Source: Sipunculus nudus
Lineage: Eukaryota > Annelida > Sipuncula > Golfingiida > Sipunculidae
DNA length: 64,000 nucleotides
Reading direction: 5' to 3'
NCBI GenBank assembly: GCA_026874595.1
Contig: CM049309.1
Location: forward strand, 50,812,079 to 50,876,078
In this document: one piece after another, positions 1-12,266 of the stretch
How positions within the stretch are numbered: position 1 is the first letter of the stretch
Layout of the letters: each line of letters begins with the position of its first letter
Position numbers and translations under genes: made by a program
The notes under the pieces: generated by a model
What the model was told of the DNA's origin: nothing
Database searches by the model: none
The model's input: only the letters and a program-made list of their open reading frames with translations

Positions 1-79
1 AATTACCTAAAAAAAATTCAGGTGGCGCCACCACTTTTCGGGAACTGACAAAAATAGTCATGGTCAATATTCAAGGCAA
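1..79. other. Window edge, probable 5' part of a dispersed repeat
   Basis: Directly precedes the shared part of the dispersed repeat at 80-357. It has no clear match to the second copy near 24.6 kb, and no coding sequence is seen. Confidence 0.3.
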
Positions 80-357
80 GATTCATGACAATCATGCATT
101 AATTATCAAGATATTGGAGGTTTTGTATTATATTTTTTATTATTCTGGGGGGTACTTTCAAGCCCCATAGCTCGGAGGATATAGGTCACAGTGACCTAAT
201 TTCAGGTTTCCAAGGAGATTTTTTATTGTATTCCTTGGATGTTCACTTAGAAGTTTCTAGGACCAGCAGTCACGATTTGTGTCCTTCTAACGGACGGACG
301 ACGGACAAAGCCCCATTCCTATACCTCAGTTGACTTACAGTCAGCTGAGCTAACTAA
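80..357 (+). repeat. Dispersed repeat family R1, copy 1 (carries ERE-like palindrome)
   Basis: About 280 bp that aligns by eye with 24615-24895. Shared landmarks in order: TATCAAGATA-TGGAGGTT, a T-rich run, GCC-CATAGCTCGGA, ATAGGTCACAGTGACCT, TTTCAGGTTTCCAAGGAGA, AGAAGTTTCTAG, ACGATTTGTG, a GACGGAC run, and a 3' end CAGT(T/C)-GGTGAGCTAA-like followed by A's. The ordered similarity shows a transposon-derived family. I recognise the GACGGAC-rich 3' end as common in mollusc genomes but cannot name the family. No protein is encoded. Confidence 0.75.
183..197. promoter_or_regulatory. Perfect palindromic nuclear-receptor site (IR3, estrogen-response-element consensus) inside repeat R1 copy 1
   Basis: AGGTCACAGTGACCT is a perfect inverted repeat of the AGGTCA half-site with a 3-base spacer, the classic ERE consensus form. 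Whether it is bound is unknown; it sits in a transposon-derived repeat. Confidence 0.35.
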
Positions 358-1556
358 AAACCATTTGACAAATGACATTATCAACACAAGGTAACAGAAC
401 CCACCAGTCCAGCTGTAGCAATGTAAGAAATGCGTACCTCAGCTAAATTGGCATAGGGAATATGACAATATTATCTAACATAAAATTCACAGAGATAACG
501 AGGTAATCCAAGAATGCATCCCAACCTAATTAGATGAAGAGGCACATGTGTGAGACTTGTAATGCTAATTAGAATTCACTGATTTGAGTATTTTTTTTTT
601 TTAATTTCAGATAGCATGTGCCATAATGAATATTAAAGAAAAAATAAAGATTTTTTTTTTAAATCAGCCACAGCATGATAAAATCCCAATAAACCGGGGA
701 CGCCAGTTAGATCGGAATATTACTTAGAAATGGATCTGAATGAGAAATTAAGATATCGTATTGCATTTTAAATTCTAAAGTGAAAAGGAAAACATCATGA
801 ATATTTGGAAATCGAACAAGCAAGACCAAACCTTATCGGGTTTGGAGACCCATAGGGTACACCAGCGAATTTAAATTGGAAATCATTATGAGGAAGGATT
901 TTCGAGACATCAAATCGCGTTATTAACGGACAGATGGACGGACATACCTCTAATGAGGCCTGGGGACAATTGCTCTTACTATACATGAAACCATAATCAC
1001 TGGCGTGTGTATGTGTGTGTGTGTGAGAGAGAGAGAGAGATAGAGTTATATGCTCAAACCTTCTCTTTTTCAAATAGGAAAACTTAGCACAGACGCTGCG
1101 CCCTGGATCAAGAAGATTAAAGTAGACGCGAAAATGTTACATCATGAAGATCTAGAAACCTGATGCCTGCGAGACTGAAAATTAATTTTGCCTTCATGTT
1201 TGGAAGATGTTTGTTCAATACCGCCTCGTCCATCTGCAATTTAAACCACTTTAACTTGAAATGTTACTTTTAACTTATTATGGTCTCAGGGAACAAAGGA
1301 AAAAAATTAATTTCCTGTGATCAAGAGCATCCTAGTCCTTCTCATTTTAAAGGTAGACATAAAAATGTATACATTGGAAATTTCGGGAAACTTAACGTGA
1401 ACAGTAATGAAAACAGAAATGATTAGTGAACAATAACAAATAGAGAAAATTCTAAAAATGATTTCTAAAAACTGCAATTTCAATTTCAACCGCACATGTC
1501 CGAGACAGATATTAAGATATGATTGGAATGCCTCCCTTCTGACAGTGCACGGTAAA

Positions 1557-1560
<4 letters not shown>
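358..1560. other. Non-coding, AT-rich, mostly featureless
   Basis: Contains A/T homopolymers near 590 and 650, a short TG-then-GA run at 1005-1041, and otherwise nothing recognisable. Open frames here are short and read through the simple repeat. Confidence 0.6.

Positions 1561-1646
<86 letters not shown>
1561..1646. repeat. Compound microsatellite (TC)15-(TA)28
   Basis: Uninterrupted TC dinucleotides at 1561-1590 pass directly into uninterrupted TA dinucleotides at 1591-1646. The apparent SLSLS/YIYIY open frames across it are artefacts of the repeat. Confidence 0.97.
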
Positions 1647-1649
<3 letters not shown>

Positions 1650-2129
1650 TATATCTCAATAAAGCGTCATGCTTTTCTGCGTGATCTTCTCCCCACAAAA
1701 CCTTCCCTGCATGTAAGAGATCGTATAGCAGCTTGTCCAATTGCTGTTACAATGTGAATCAGTAGTTATAATTTTACAAAGTGACACGACACCCACTTGT
1801 GCCCATAAATCCCAACTGATAAGCTGAGAACCTGGGAAATAAAACAAACGGATTTGTATCAAACCAGAAGCCAACACAAGCTGGTACGGAGTCAGTGGTA
1901 TAAAATGTCTGGATTACAGAGACGTCAACTGCGTCTACCTCCACAATACACCTGTCCTTGCTATTGTGATCTTTGAGAATAGTAGCGTTCTTGATATTTA
2001 TTTTATTTTCGTTTTGCCACTCTTTTAGTACAATTAATCTTTATCTTTTTTTCTTAAATATCCCTAGATATTTTGTTGCATCAAGAATTGGCCTCCGTTT
2101 ACAGATATTAAATATTACTAAAACAATTT
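1647..2129. other. Non-coding, nothing recognised
   Basis: Single-copy looking AT-rich sequence with no repeat, RNA or convincing coding signal. Confidence 0.5.
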
Positions 2130-2440
2130 AAGTTGATAGACGTGATGATGACGATACGGATGACTACAAGAATGATGATGATGATGATGATGATGATGGG
2201 TTATGGTGCCATTATCTAATCTCTAAAGGCGATGATACTGAAGATAAGGATGAAGCTTATGAGGAAGATATTTTTGGTGATGAGAATCATGGTGGTGATT
2301 GTTATGATGACGACGATGATGATAATACGGATGCTGTAGATAAGGGTGTTAATTATACAAAAGAAAATGAATATGTTGATGATAAGAATGATTGTGGTTG
2401 TGATTATAATTATGACGACGATGATGATGATGTTAATAAG
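2130..2440. repeat. GAT/GAC-rich degenerate trinucleotide block
   Basis: A pure (GAT)n core at about 2170-2198 is surrounded by 300 bp of GATGATGACGATACGGATG-like sequence with periodic GAT, GAC and GAA triplets. Stops interrupt every frame, so it is an ageing trinucleotide expansion rather than an acidic-repeat exon. Confidence 0.85.
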
Positions 2441-5302
2441 TGAAATAAAACTGAATATGTGACTGATAATGTGAATCAGCCGTAGGAGTCAAATGAGTTC
2501 AAAATTGACATTCTTGGATCAAGAAAAAAAAAGTCCCATAAATCAAGCAAGACCTCATTTACAGACTGGTCTATACCCGTGCCTGATTAATGCTGTTTTA
2601 TAACCTAGGGGCACACACAGCCCAGTTTCCGATACTGCCAGATGTTAGAACCCCACTCTGTTTTCTGTTTTCATTTCTTTGAGGCAATCATGCAGCGCCC
2701 TAACTGAGTGAAAACTAGATTTTTTTTGCAGGCTAGTCGCCAAGAAGTATTTCTGGTGCAGACAGAAGGGCCAGGGTAAAATAATGGGATTTACGTTATA
2801 ATATAAATTCCTGCCTGAGTCACAGCATGGTCCCTTGTTTAACCAGAAAGCTTTGTTTGCTGCTGGTCTGTTATTCTATGTATTTCAAAGGAAGTCGGCC
2901 TGGCAATGCTTGGCTTTAAAAGTGAAGATACATTGTAAGGCGAAGCTTTAATCTCCTCTAGGTAAAAAAGTAAAAAGCCAGGAGCCCGGGATACCATGGC
3001 TTGTCAGGTATGTGCATTTGCCCTATCATTATTTCCGTCAATACGTTCCTTATTATCAAAGCCCTTTTTAATGCAATTAATTTGAAGTCACAATGCATGT
3101 ATTCTTATTATTTCCGACTAATTCCTCAAAATACCCACCAATATAACTGTTAGTCATGTCCTTAAGCGAACCTCTGTGGCCAGATTAAAAATTTTCCTTT
3201 GCAGTCCAGTGGTCCTACAGCTCAATGTCCCTAGTTCTGAGCCACAGTCCCGAAATGCTGCACAAACTCATGACGCAGGTGTTTGGTTTTATTTCATTGA
3301 TATGTTATTTCCAGTTAATGGTTACTGGTTACACCATGTGGTTAAGGTTTCTACTATTGTAAAAATAAAAAAAACCGACCCGTGCTAAAGCAAACTCTCA
3401 CAGAAGGTCACTATATATTTGTATACGCGTACATTTAGGAATTCCAAACATAAGAATTTTATGAATTTGCACTGATGCATGTTATATTAAAGATCAATCT
3501 AAACAATGTTCCCTGTCTTTCAAAACACGGCAGGTAGGGGGGGAGGGGAGGAAAAATTTGTTGAAATTTTGAGAGAAGCCAAGGTAGTTCTTTAAACAAT
3601 ATACTGCGTGTATTCTCAGCAGAATAGTGGTTTATTTTCACCAAATCCATTTAATGCTCGATTTTTACCTTAATATCCGGGCGCTACTAAAATAAAATTT
3701 AATCAAACCTGGTGTTTTGAAAGGGCCTTAATATCTGCCAACGTTGACTGCTAGATATTATGTTCCTTAATATCAGATTGCGCAATTAATCATAGTTTTA
3801 TGACCCCGGTTATTTCACATATAATCGCTTCACTTGTGCTTCGGGTTTTCTTTTAGTGTGCCAACATGATAGCTTTTCCTTGCTTGACATGGGCCACGCC
3901 GATGAGCCTAATATAAAATGACGTACGCTGCGCATGCGCAGTGATTAGCTGTTCGTGCCCATCAAGCTCAAGCAGATCTAGATTTATGGTCCTAGAGCGC
4001 CCGCAATTGCTTCTTGGTATTCAATCATCGGTTCCCCATGGGAAGATGTTTATACACTGAAAGTGTTGAGAACGGTAATCTGTCAATATCAATGGAATCA
4101 TTCGTTGTCTGCAAATTGCAGACATTGCCTGATTGTCTGTCAGTAGAAGGGCCAATAACAACTCTTCTAACTAAACATTGTGCCATGAAAAAGATGTCAT
4201 TGATGAATTAGCAAATGGTACTGTAACAATATGATGGCTTTCTGTAAACGCTTCAATGGATAACAGGAAAACAACATGGAAACATTCCTAAGCAGTTTCA
4301 TATAAAATATCGGCCGCCATTATACATAATATATATATCCCACAACGCCTTGAGCGCGACATATCAGCGGCAATAAACGGAGATGATTTCCCCTCAAAAG
4401 CTGAATGTTTACGTTTCTAAACAAACAAGTAATAAACGTACCCAGGTGTCCCCAGCAGACAGTTTCTTAATAAAACTTTTAATAATTCCGGATTCGTTTT
4501 TAGACAAAGCACGTCCTTTCCATTAAGGCTACAATCAAATATTTCTTAATCGGGTAATTTCGCGGTATGCAACAAGAGTACACGTACAAGGGAAAACGAA
4601 AATAAACTCGCAAGTTCACCTGGACGCATACAGACATTATCTGCGGAGCTTTAAATATCTATGGATCAGTTAACATGATTAATCATATCAAATATCTCCA
4701 ACTGAGATTGTCGACTCCCATTCAGTTTTATTTTCCTGGCTCTACAGGTATCCTCTTTCAAAAAAACACGTCGTATTGCAAGCTCTGTTAAGTTTCTTAT
4801 TTGATATGTTTTATAGGACTTTGCTCTTCATATCAATAGATGGGAATGCCATTAGTATACTTTAGAAATATTGAACTTTCATCGACTCTCACAGCCTGCT
4901 TGAAAGGTAGGATCTCATATAGATATACGCTTAATGTGTGCACATAGCATAGAGTGACGATTGAAATGAAATAGTTCTTTCTTTTCTACAAAAATGATAG
5001 TGCTCTCTGTACACAATAGTACTTTTTACACAACAAAGTGACATTACAGTAGTTTTTCCTTGTATTTAATCGTGTTTGAACTGTTTACGTTTATTCGATT
5101 ATTTTATGTACTATCTATATTACCATGAAAAATACTGTATACAATTAAACCTAAAATATTAGCAGAGTAAATTTAGTCTAACTTTTACACAACTTTGAAA
5201 TGTCAAGGTAATGGCTGTGTAACTGGTATCGTTGCATAAGGTTAAGTTTAACTGCTAATCTCTGTTTTGTGCCCCGTCTTTCTTATATCCCTGACAGAAT
5301 AA

Positions 5303-5304
<2 letters not shown>
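2441..5304. other. Non-coding stretch with one candidate NRF-1 site
   Basis: No recognisable gene, RNA or transposon. It contains the palindrome at 3929-3940 and otherwise ordinary AT-rich sequence. Open frames at 3176-3388, 3459-3650 and 4014-4211 lack any recognisable domain and are likely chance. Confidence 0.5.
3929..3940. promoter_or_regulatory. Perfect NRF-1-type palindrome TGCGCATGCGCA
   Basis: The 12-base palindrome matches the NRF-1/NRF-like consensus (YGCGCAYGCGCR) exactly. Such sites are usually close to promoters and are rare by chance in AT-rich DNA. No transcript start can be assigned from sequence alone. Confidence 0.35.

Positions 5305-5350
<46 letters not shown>
5305..5350. 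repeat. (AT)23 microsatellite
   Basis: Uninterrupted AT dinucleotides; a self-complementary sequence likely to form a hairpin. Confidence 0.97.
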
Positions 5351-5353
<3 letters not shown>

Positions 5354-5563
5354 ATTGTCCAATGTAAATCTTCAAATCGTGGCCCTGGTGTAAGCCTGAA
5401 AAAAAAACACCGGAAATTAAAATGCAGACATACTGTGAATATTTAATACTGAATTACTCATTTTATGCCGTCTTCATAAGCCATCTTCAGTTGAAGTCTG
5501 AGCGTTATCAAATGTGTTTGTTTATTTGCCGAGTGTTTGGGGAGGCGTTCTTGCTACAAATTA

Positions 5564-5564
<1 letters not shown>

Positions 5565-5608
<44 letters not shown>
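5565..5608. repeat. (TA)22 microsatellite
   Basis: Uninterrupted TA dinucleotides 215 bp after the previous array. Confidence 0.97.
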
Positions 5609-5616
<8 letters not shown>

Positions 5617-7309
5617 TATATTTTATGATTTATTTGTTATTAATCATATTGTATTATGTATTTAACAATTTGAAGTATACTTAGGGAAATGGTTCATTCG
5701 TGAATTTTGCTGATTCTCGATTTATTTTCCTCATCTTATAGTCCTTACAATTGTTAAAAGTTAGAGAAATTATGTGTACCCTGATGTTTCTACTTATGAC
5801 GTCACTAAGCGAACGGAGTCACGCCATTAGTGCTGAATAATGCCCCATGCGGGGTGTGGAATTCGGTCATACCATCACGGGGTTTGCTAAGTAAGCTAAT
5901 AAAAACAGGAATGTAGCCAAGAAATATATAGTTGCGAAACTGACAGATGCTGACTTCCAGTTCAGTATGGGTCTGATGGAAGGATGAAGTTATCTACATG
6001 ATTCTGGGGAGGTATCACTCTCACGGCTATCTTTCCTTCCACGCCGGCTATCCTACGATCACATCACCCAAGTCTCAACCACGAGTCACTGCTTGACTTC
6101 AAAAGGTTTCAATGACAGGCTGCTTCTCAAGAGTATTGTTATATGAAGACACTCCGCGAGGAGCTCTGTTCAGCCTCTCAACTTGAACCCTCGCCAGGGT
6201 ATTTAAGGTGCCCCGCAACCGCTCCATCTCATCATTTAACACCACTAGACTATTGCTTAACATCAGATACTGGTCTTCAACCTAAGCATAGCACTGCAAG
6301 CGTTAAACAGCTCTGTGCCGGATCTTCCCGGCTGCCTCAAGAACGTTATGTCTGTGTTCTTCAGACCAGTCAGAGATTACCAGGTAACCGCTGCAGTCTC
6401 CTTCAAATGCTATACCTGCCTACTTCCTACTCTGCCAACTGAAATCAGACATCCACACATACATCAAAGAACACTCATGTTTACGCCACGGTCAATTGTA
6501 TACCGCCACTGATGTATAAAGGTAATAGTTTAGCCCCCTAGACGATTAGATAACCGCGTTCATAGTATACCTTTTTGTTGCCAAAACGATAATACACGGA
6601 ATAACTCCTTAAGGTTTAGATTACAGCTAATTAGGGCGGCTTTCCCGCAATGTTTATTGATTTATGTGAAGATTGTTGATCTGATCCCTCAAGGTATTTA
6701 AGTGGTCTTTGACTGTAGCTCTTCAAAATGTTTAAAGGAGCCTATACCAAAGCCTGGTATGTGTGTATGAAATAAAGTTATTTCTTAGACCTGAGAAGCC
6801 AAAAAAAGCCTATATTTACTGGTGCACATGCTGTCCGTTTTTGTCCATATCCACGTGTTGATAACATGCGGGGGGGGGCATATAATGGCCACCGATCGTA
6901 ATCAAAATATGTCAGACAAGGACAATGGTGGCCAATCAGATGAACCAGCTCAGTTGTTTTTTTTGCAAATGATAAAAAATGGCGTTTCTACACATGCTGT
7001 CACCAGTGGTGACCTCTCCGCACACGCACAACCGACTAGCTCTGGTCACAATTTTCTTTTGTTTGTTAAGATGGGCGTGTGTACAGTGTATACTAAAAGC
7101 TTTCAGATAAATGAACTCATACACCCATCACAATGGGCGTTATATGAGAAATTTCATCAGCGGGAATTACATAGAGCTCATTATTATGTACACAATGTGA
7201 GCCAGAAAACACATACATTCAACAAATAAGGCATGCAGGTGAATGGCTGGCTTCGCACGCATGTTTTAATTAAAGCCCTGCAAGATGTACTGGAGGTGTA
7301 CACGGCAAA
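5609..7309. other. Non-coding, with an unassigned open frame
   Basis: A full CRE palindrome TGACGTCA lies at 5797-5804. An open frame at 6822-7229 (plus strand, possible internal ATG near 6888) has no recognisable domain, signal peptide or membrane segment; I do not call it a gene. A G run is at about 6871. Confidence 0.45.
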
Positions 7310-7710
7310 GTATGGATCATCCTTTGATAATGGCTTCTCCGGGTAGTTAAAGGGCTAATAAGATCAAATTAATGTAGTGGCCTCTGGAGAAAGCCCCTCG
7401 TGGCGGTATAATATTTTAATATACACATATAACAATCCTTTGAAAATGAACCTATCAGGTAATTTGAAGGTTCAAGACTCATTAATGGGTGTTTGTAGTC
7501 CTCTGGCCACGTATTACTTCAATACATGTATTTAATTTTGACAACCCTTTGAAAATGACTCCTAAAGATAATTTAATGACATAAATTCCATTCATGTGTA
7601 GTTATTCGATTATATGTATGTAACATATATATCGCGATATGTAACTACAGTATTTATAGATATGAACCATTTGATAATTACCATGAATAATGAAGGCACT
7701 TGGTTCCCCA
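7310..7710 (+). repeat. Degenerate tandem repeat, period about 115 bp
   Basis: The phrase (C)C(T/A)TTGA(A/T)AAT followed 10-15 bp later by a GGTAATTTGAAGG-like phrase recurs near 7320, 7437, 7549 and 7667, spaced 112-118 bp. Units are strongly diverged, so this is an old array. Confidence 0.55.
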
Positions 7711-7724
7711 CTTCTTAAAAAGGG

Positions 7725-7740
7725 CCCCCCCCCCCCCCCC
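7725..7740. repeat. Poly-C run (16)
   Basis: Uninterrupted homopolymer at the right edge of the degenerate array; a candidate for slippage. Confidence 0.95.
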
Positions 7741-7865
7741 GAAACAACGCCTCTGCCTCTAACATTACACCTTTAAAGGGTGTTTCCATTAGCGCGTATA
7801 TGCGAATATGCGTGAAAACCGCTCATATGATTTTGTAGCTTTGGTGTTTCCATGTGTCTGCCGGC

Positions 7866-7866
<1 letters not shown>

Positions 7867-7913
<47 letters not shown>
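7867..7913. repeat. (TA)23 microsatellite
   Basis: Uninterrupted TA dinucleotides. The phrase ATATGCGTGAAAA(C/T)CGC occurs on both sides (7806 and 7922), which suggests that the flanks themselves are a short duplication split by the array. Confidence 0.95.
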
Positions 7914-7917
<4 letters not shown>

Positions 7918-10293
7918 ACATATATGCGTGAAAATCGCCACAGGAGCGTTTTTCACGCTAGGGTCTTCGTGAACTCAGGGATTAGGGGGAAAATGATCTC
8001 ACTTCACCATATATTTTTGATGGTCTACGAGATGGTGTATTGTTTTATCACTAACCGTGACTAGATGTTGTCAAAATATCCATAACTTAGATTGTAACCA
8101 AGACTATGGTTTTCAAACCCCCAAGGAATCTCTGTAAGTTCATAACGTTAATGGCACATTCAGTTTATGAACCCTAATACTTATATTATACACAGTCCTT
8201 GTTAAATCTTCATGAAAGTTTAACAATATATATATAAATGAGATATTGTGAAAAGACAAACTTTAAATTGAATTGACTTAAAGTGATGGCAGTAATATTT
8301 CCATCAGGCTTTGAGACCAGTAGCGTGGACCTGAGCTTCGTTGACGGCTGACTGACCCAGAATTTATCCTCCGTCTAACATATCACGCCCGCCCAGATGT
8401 ACCGGGAGGGAATGAATCACGTCAGTCCAAATCTTTGGAGAACACTCCCTAGGTATTAATAACATGATAGATTTCGCTTTTGGAAAATGATCCGGGCGAA
8501 AAGAGGCAAGGATATATAAATGTGTTTGACAGGATATAAATGGCTAGGGTGTCCCGATATTAGGCACGGGTACCATTCAACCTGTCAGAAAACCTAACGA
8601 GGCCTGGGTTAACAATCAATACGATGAATTAACTTCCTTTTCACGGCCCCAGTTCTTAATAAGTACGCTGGTAATAACGTAGTCTTAACGAACGGGGTTA
8701 TACAAAGCAACTATCATTAAGCCCAAACACACATTGTTTCCGAATGACACCTGAGAGCTGATTAAGCCAAGCAGTCCTTGACGGAACCGCTAAGGTATCA
8801 GCAACAACGCGCGACCCGGGATATGCTGTAGCAGCCTGAATAAGACATCGGGGCACCGTGGCAACTTGTTGAGACTGGAAGCCGCACCGACAGGCGAGCC
8901 AGCATTTCTATGACACGCAAATGACAATAGCAATAGCGGCCTGTGTATAAGCTGCATTAAGGTGTCACCATGGACGGCACCCGGGGATCGTTCGGTGACA
9001 GACCAGTTGCGTGAAAACCCGCCTTAATATCCACCAATATTCTCCCTGTAAGCCGTCCGCTAGAAGCGCCTGACTTCTAATATGAACTCCTGTCATACCA
9101 CATTAGGACGCAGAGAATTATTCCAAGTTAATTTTGTGCGTGTCGCAACGACAGCCTGGGCACGCGGTGTCGGTTTACAAGTACAAATTAAATTCAACTT
9201 GTTTTTCTTCTTTCATATGTGGCATTAAGAAAGCAATTACGGTGGCTGAAAAAAAATAATCTTCCTTTATTTTTATTGCTTATACTGCAGTTTGGAAGAC
9301 GAAGTGAGGATAAATTTGAAATTATAAATGGCCTCAGCAACCGAAGGATTAGCTGGAATCTTAAATTTCGAGAGGTTTCAAGAAGCGAGTTCTCGCATCC
9401 AAATAAGCTGGTATGTTTCTCGATAATATCAAGGAGGCTGGCTCCAAGCGGAAGAAATGTTCCCATAAACTCTTTGTACGGGGCAAGTGTTTTCTTTAAA
9501 TGAGCCCACCGCCGTCTACCCTCACTTAATTGAAATATTCCACTGATTTAACACAAGCTGAACTATGCCAGAACTTGGGCTCCGCATCTCTAGGGCTGAT
9601 AAAGAGCGGAAAAAAAATAACAGGAGCTGTTAAGCTGGAGAGCCTGTACCGGAACTTCGGACGCCAGAACCCCCGGCTTGGTACAACAGCAGCTGCACGG
9701 CTATGACATGAATTGCTCGTCAGTGGAAAGACGTTAACCAGCCAGCTGACATATGTACATGCGTTCATATGTGTATATAACCCCCGTGAAGCGCTTCGTA
9801 TTAAACACCTCCGACACGTAGTACGTGCAGACATTGCAAAATGTGTTTGCTCGAATGAGTATTTTACCAAATGGCAAGGTAAACTCTGATAATGGCATCG
9901 GGGGCGAACTGGCAGTTCTGCATGCCCCCTTCCCGGCTAATATTGGAGTTAGAACAGCACATCTGTTCTTAAGAATACTTTTTGTTAGCACTCTGGGATG
10001 CTGGGGCTGTTATCAGATAAGATCTTCGTCTGATTTTTATTTCTTGCATTGCCAATAGCATTACGAAAGGAGGTGTGTTGAAAATATTTCAAAAGGTAAC
10101 TGAATATTGTCAAAATCGAGTGGTCTGCTTTGACAGAGCCATGATTACATGAATCACTGGACTGAATGTAAGGACACTGTAACATGAGGAACAAGTTTGA
10201 AGAGGGAAATAATTTTTTTCCTTCTGATGGGTCAATATTTTTCTCGTTTTAATGTCAGTCAAACATACCATTTTTTTCTCTAAAGTATGTAGG

Positions 10294-10297
<4 letters not shown>
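7914..10297. other. Non-coding, nothing recognised
   Basis: Mixed-composition sequence with overlapping open frames on both strands around 9194-9991. None shows a family motif, and frames on opposite strands overlap, as expected for chance. No repeat recognised. Confidence 0.5.
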
Positions 10298-10354
<57 letters not shown>

Positions 10355-10390
10355 CTGTGTGTGTGTGTGTCTGTGTGTGTGTGTATGTGT
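10298..10390. repeat. Compound microsatellite (TA)n-(TG)n
   Basis: About 45 bp of TA followed by imperfect TG dinucleotides with C interruptions, to about 10390. Confidence 0.95.
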
Positions 10391-11507
10391 CTATTTATAT
10401 CCATGTTTATTCATATATACATATATATATAAATGTATATGTATGTAAGATGTACATATATATATACATTACTTCAACATGACACACAAATACACATCGA
10501 TATAATCTTTTTTTTAACCTGAAGGCTGACATTTACGCTAAACTATACATCCAAAGAAAAATGTGAAAGTATAAATTTTCCATTGGAAAAGCACGCGTTT
10601 CTGTGGTCCGCGCCACAGTCTGTGTTTGTGTTTCGGGTTTCAAAGAAGCTTTTGTTGCTGTTTCCAGCTTCAGTGTCGGATAGTGCGGGATTGTCTATGA
10701 AGTGCATACACAATTATGGCCCTGAAGTTACTGTCGGTCGGTCGGTTGAATACTGAAGCCGTTGGGTTTCAATATAAGTATGTTTCTTTGCAAGGAATAT
10801 ACGAAATAGGTACTCCGGAATACGAAGATTTATTTTAATATCCAGCAGCTTTTATTTCAGGAAATGAATGTCGATCAGAGCGTGCAGGTGACTCGGGGTG
10901 TATAAGTCTAACAGAGTTACATACGCTTTTCTAAAAGTATAGTCCGTTTGATATTTAAGAGCTAATATTAGTCAACAAATTCCGTTTAGACCTGGATACA
11001 TTTTCTCCCATATCACACGACCTAAAGCGTCTCTGATCAGTCTTGATATAAAATGCTGAGACATGCTTGACAATGTGACATATATGATTATGTGCAGTGA
11101 CTTAAATAGAGATGATTTGTCAGACAAATTCCTACTGAGCTCTTAGATTTGCTTATCACGTAACTATATTGCCTCATTGCATGACTATGCCTAAACACAC
11201 ATAAAGACATATAACATACATTATAAATTTACCTATATATCCTATTTTTTTGCTCATTACGGCTTTGTTAGATATTGAAACGTGTGGGAGTATGTAATGC
11301 GAGTGCTTGCAACATATATATTGGCACTGATTTAACCTTACTCCTTATTCAGTTGTGCATGTGTGTGTGTGTTTATGAAAGACAGAGAAACCATCAGAAA
11401 GACATAGAGAAACGGATAATGACACGGAGGGGAGAAATGTCTATGGTCTCAATTAGCATGTTCTCAATTTTCACCCATTTCCAAGATAAAGAGAGGAAAA
11501 GGGAAAT

Positions 11508-11524
11508 GGGGGGGGGGGGGGGGG
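11508..11524. repeat. Poly-G run (17)
   Basis: Uninterrupted G homopolymer; able in principle to form a G-quadruplex. Confidence 0.95.
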
Positions 11525-12229
11525 CGTATATATGTAACAGTGTTATACCGGTAAATTGCTTCATCAGCGGACAGCTAATGTCACCGCATTAAGTTTTCAG
11601 TATTTTCTCCCAGCTCTTGGCAGATCATAGAACAGATGAAGTCCCTCTCACGCACGCGACGCATGGACGATACCTAATTATAGCACAAAGGCAGAGGAGA
11701 AGAAGTTAACATTCCACAAAGAAGAACTGAGGCGAAGGGAAGTAATATATTCTCCAGAAGCATCCGACTGCCAAGAAGAAATGGACTAATTTTATTTTCC
11801 TAAAAAAAATTTCTTCCAGAGTGTTAATAATATTGGATAAGTAGTCCAGTGACTGATTTTACTAAACAATTTAGACAAAACTACTTAAACATAAATCCAT
11901 ATATATTCCTAAAATGCGACCTTGTACAGAAAAACGCTTGTATATTTCGTTACCCTCATTACCATTTGTACAGTTAATTTACCTCGGGTCATTTTGTTTG
12001 TGAGTTTTTATTTACTTGCATGCATGAAGAGGGCCATCCAACAACAAGGTATGGCCCAGCTAAATGTCACAGGAAAACACCGAGACATGAGCCATCCAAT
12101 AACACAAAGATTTCTGTCGTTTCTCGATTACTCCACATCCAGATTGGAAGAGGCAACCGAAGAGCAAGGTGGAGGCGCATATATATCGCGTCTACTGGTC
12201 CTTATTCACATCATTTAATGCTAATATGG

Positions 12230-12231
<2 letters not shown>

Positions 12232-12263
<32 letters not shown>
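12232..12263. repeat. (AT)16 microsatellite
   Basis: Uninterrupted AT dinucleotides, shortly before a G14 run at 12305-12318. Confidence 0.95.

Positions 12264-12266
<3 letters not shown>

Noticed and set aside
1458-1757. Open frames rich in YIYIYI and SLSLSL (also at 5422, 7852, 10252, 12020, 17451, 17628, 18903, 28384, 35298, 38757, 46492)
   Set aside because: They are translations of AT, TC or GA dinucleotide arrays, with no protein signal outside the array.
2130-2440. Acidic-repeat coding exon
   Set aside because: All frames are interrupted by stops across the GAT/GAC block.
6822-7229. 135-codon open frame on the plus strand
   Set aside because: No recognisable domain, signal peptide or membrane segment, and no splice or promoter context; length is within chance for this much sequence.
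9194-9991. Overlapping open frames on both strands, considered as possible receptor exons downstream of exon A
   Set aside because: No ANF-receptor, transmembrane, kinase-homology or cyclase motif could be read in any frame.
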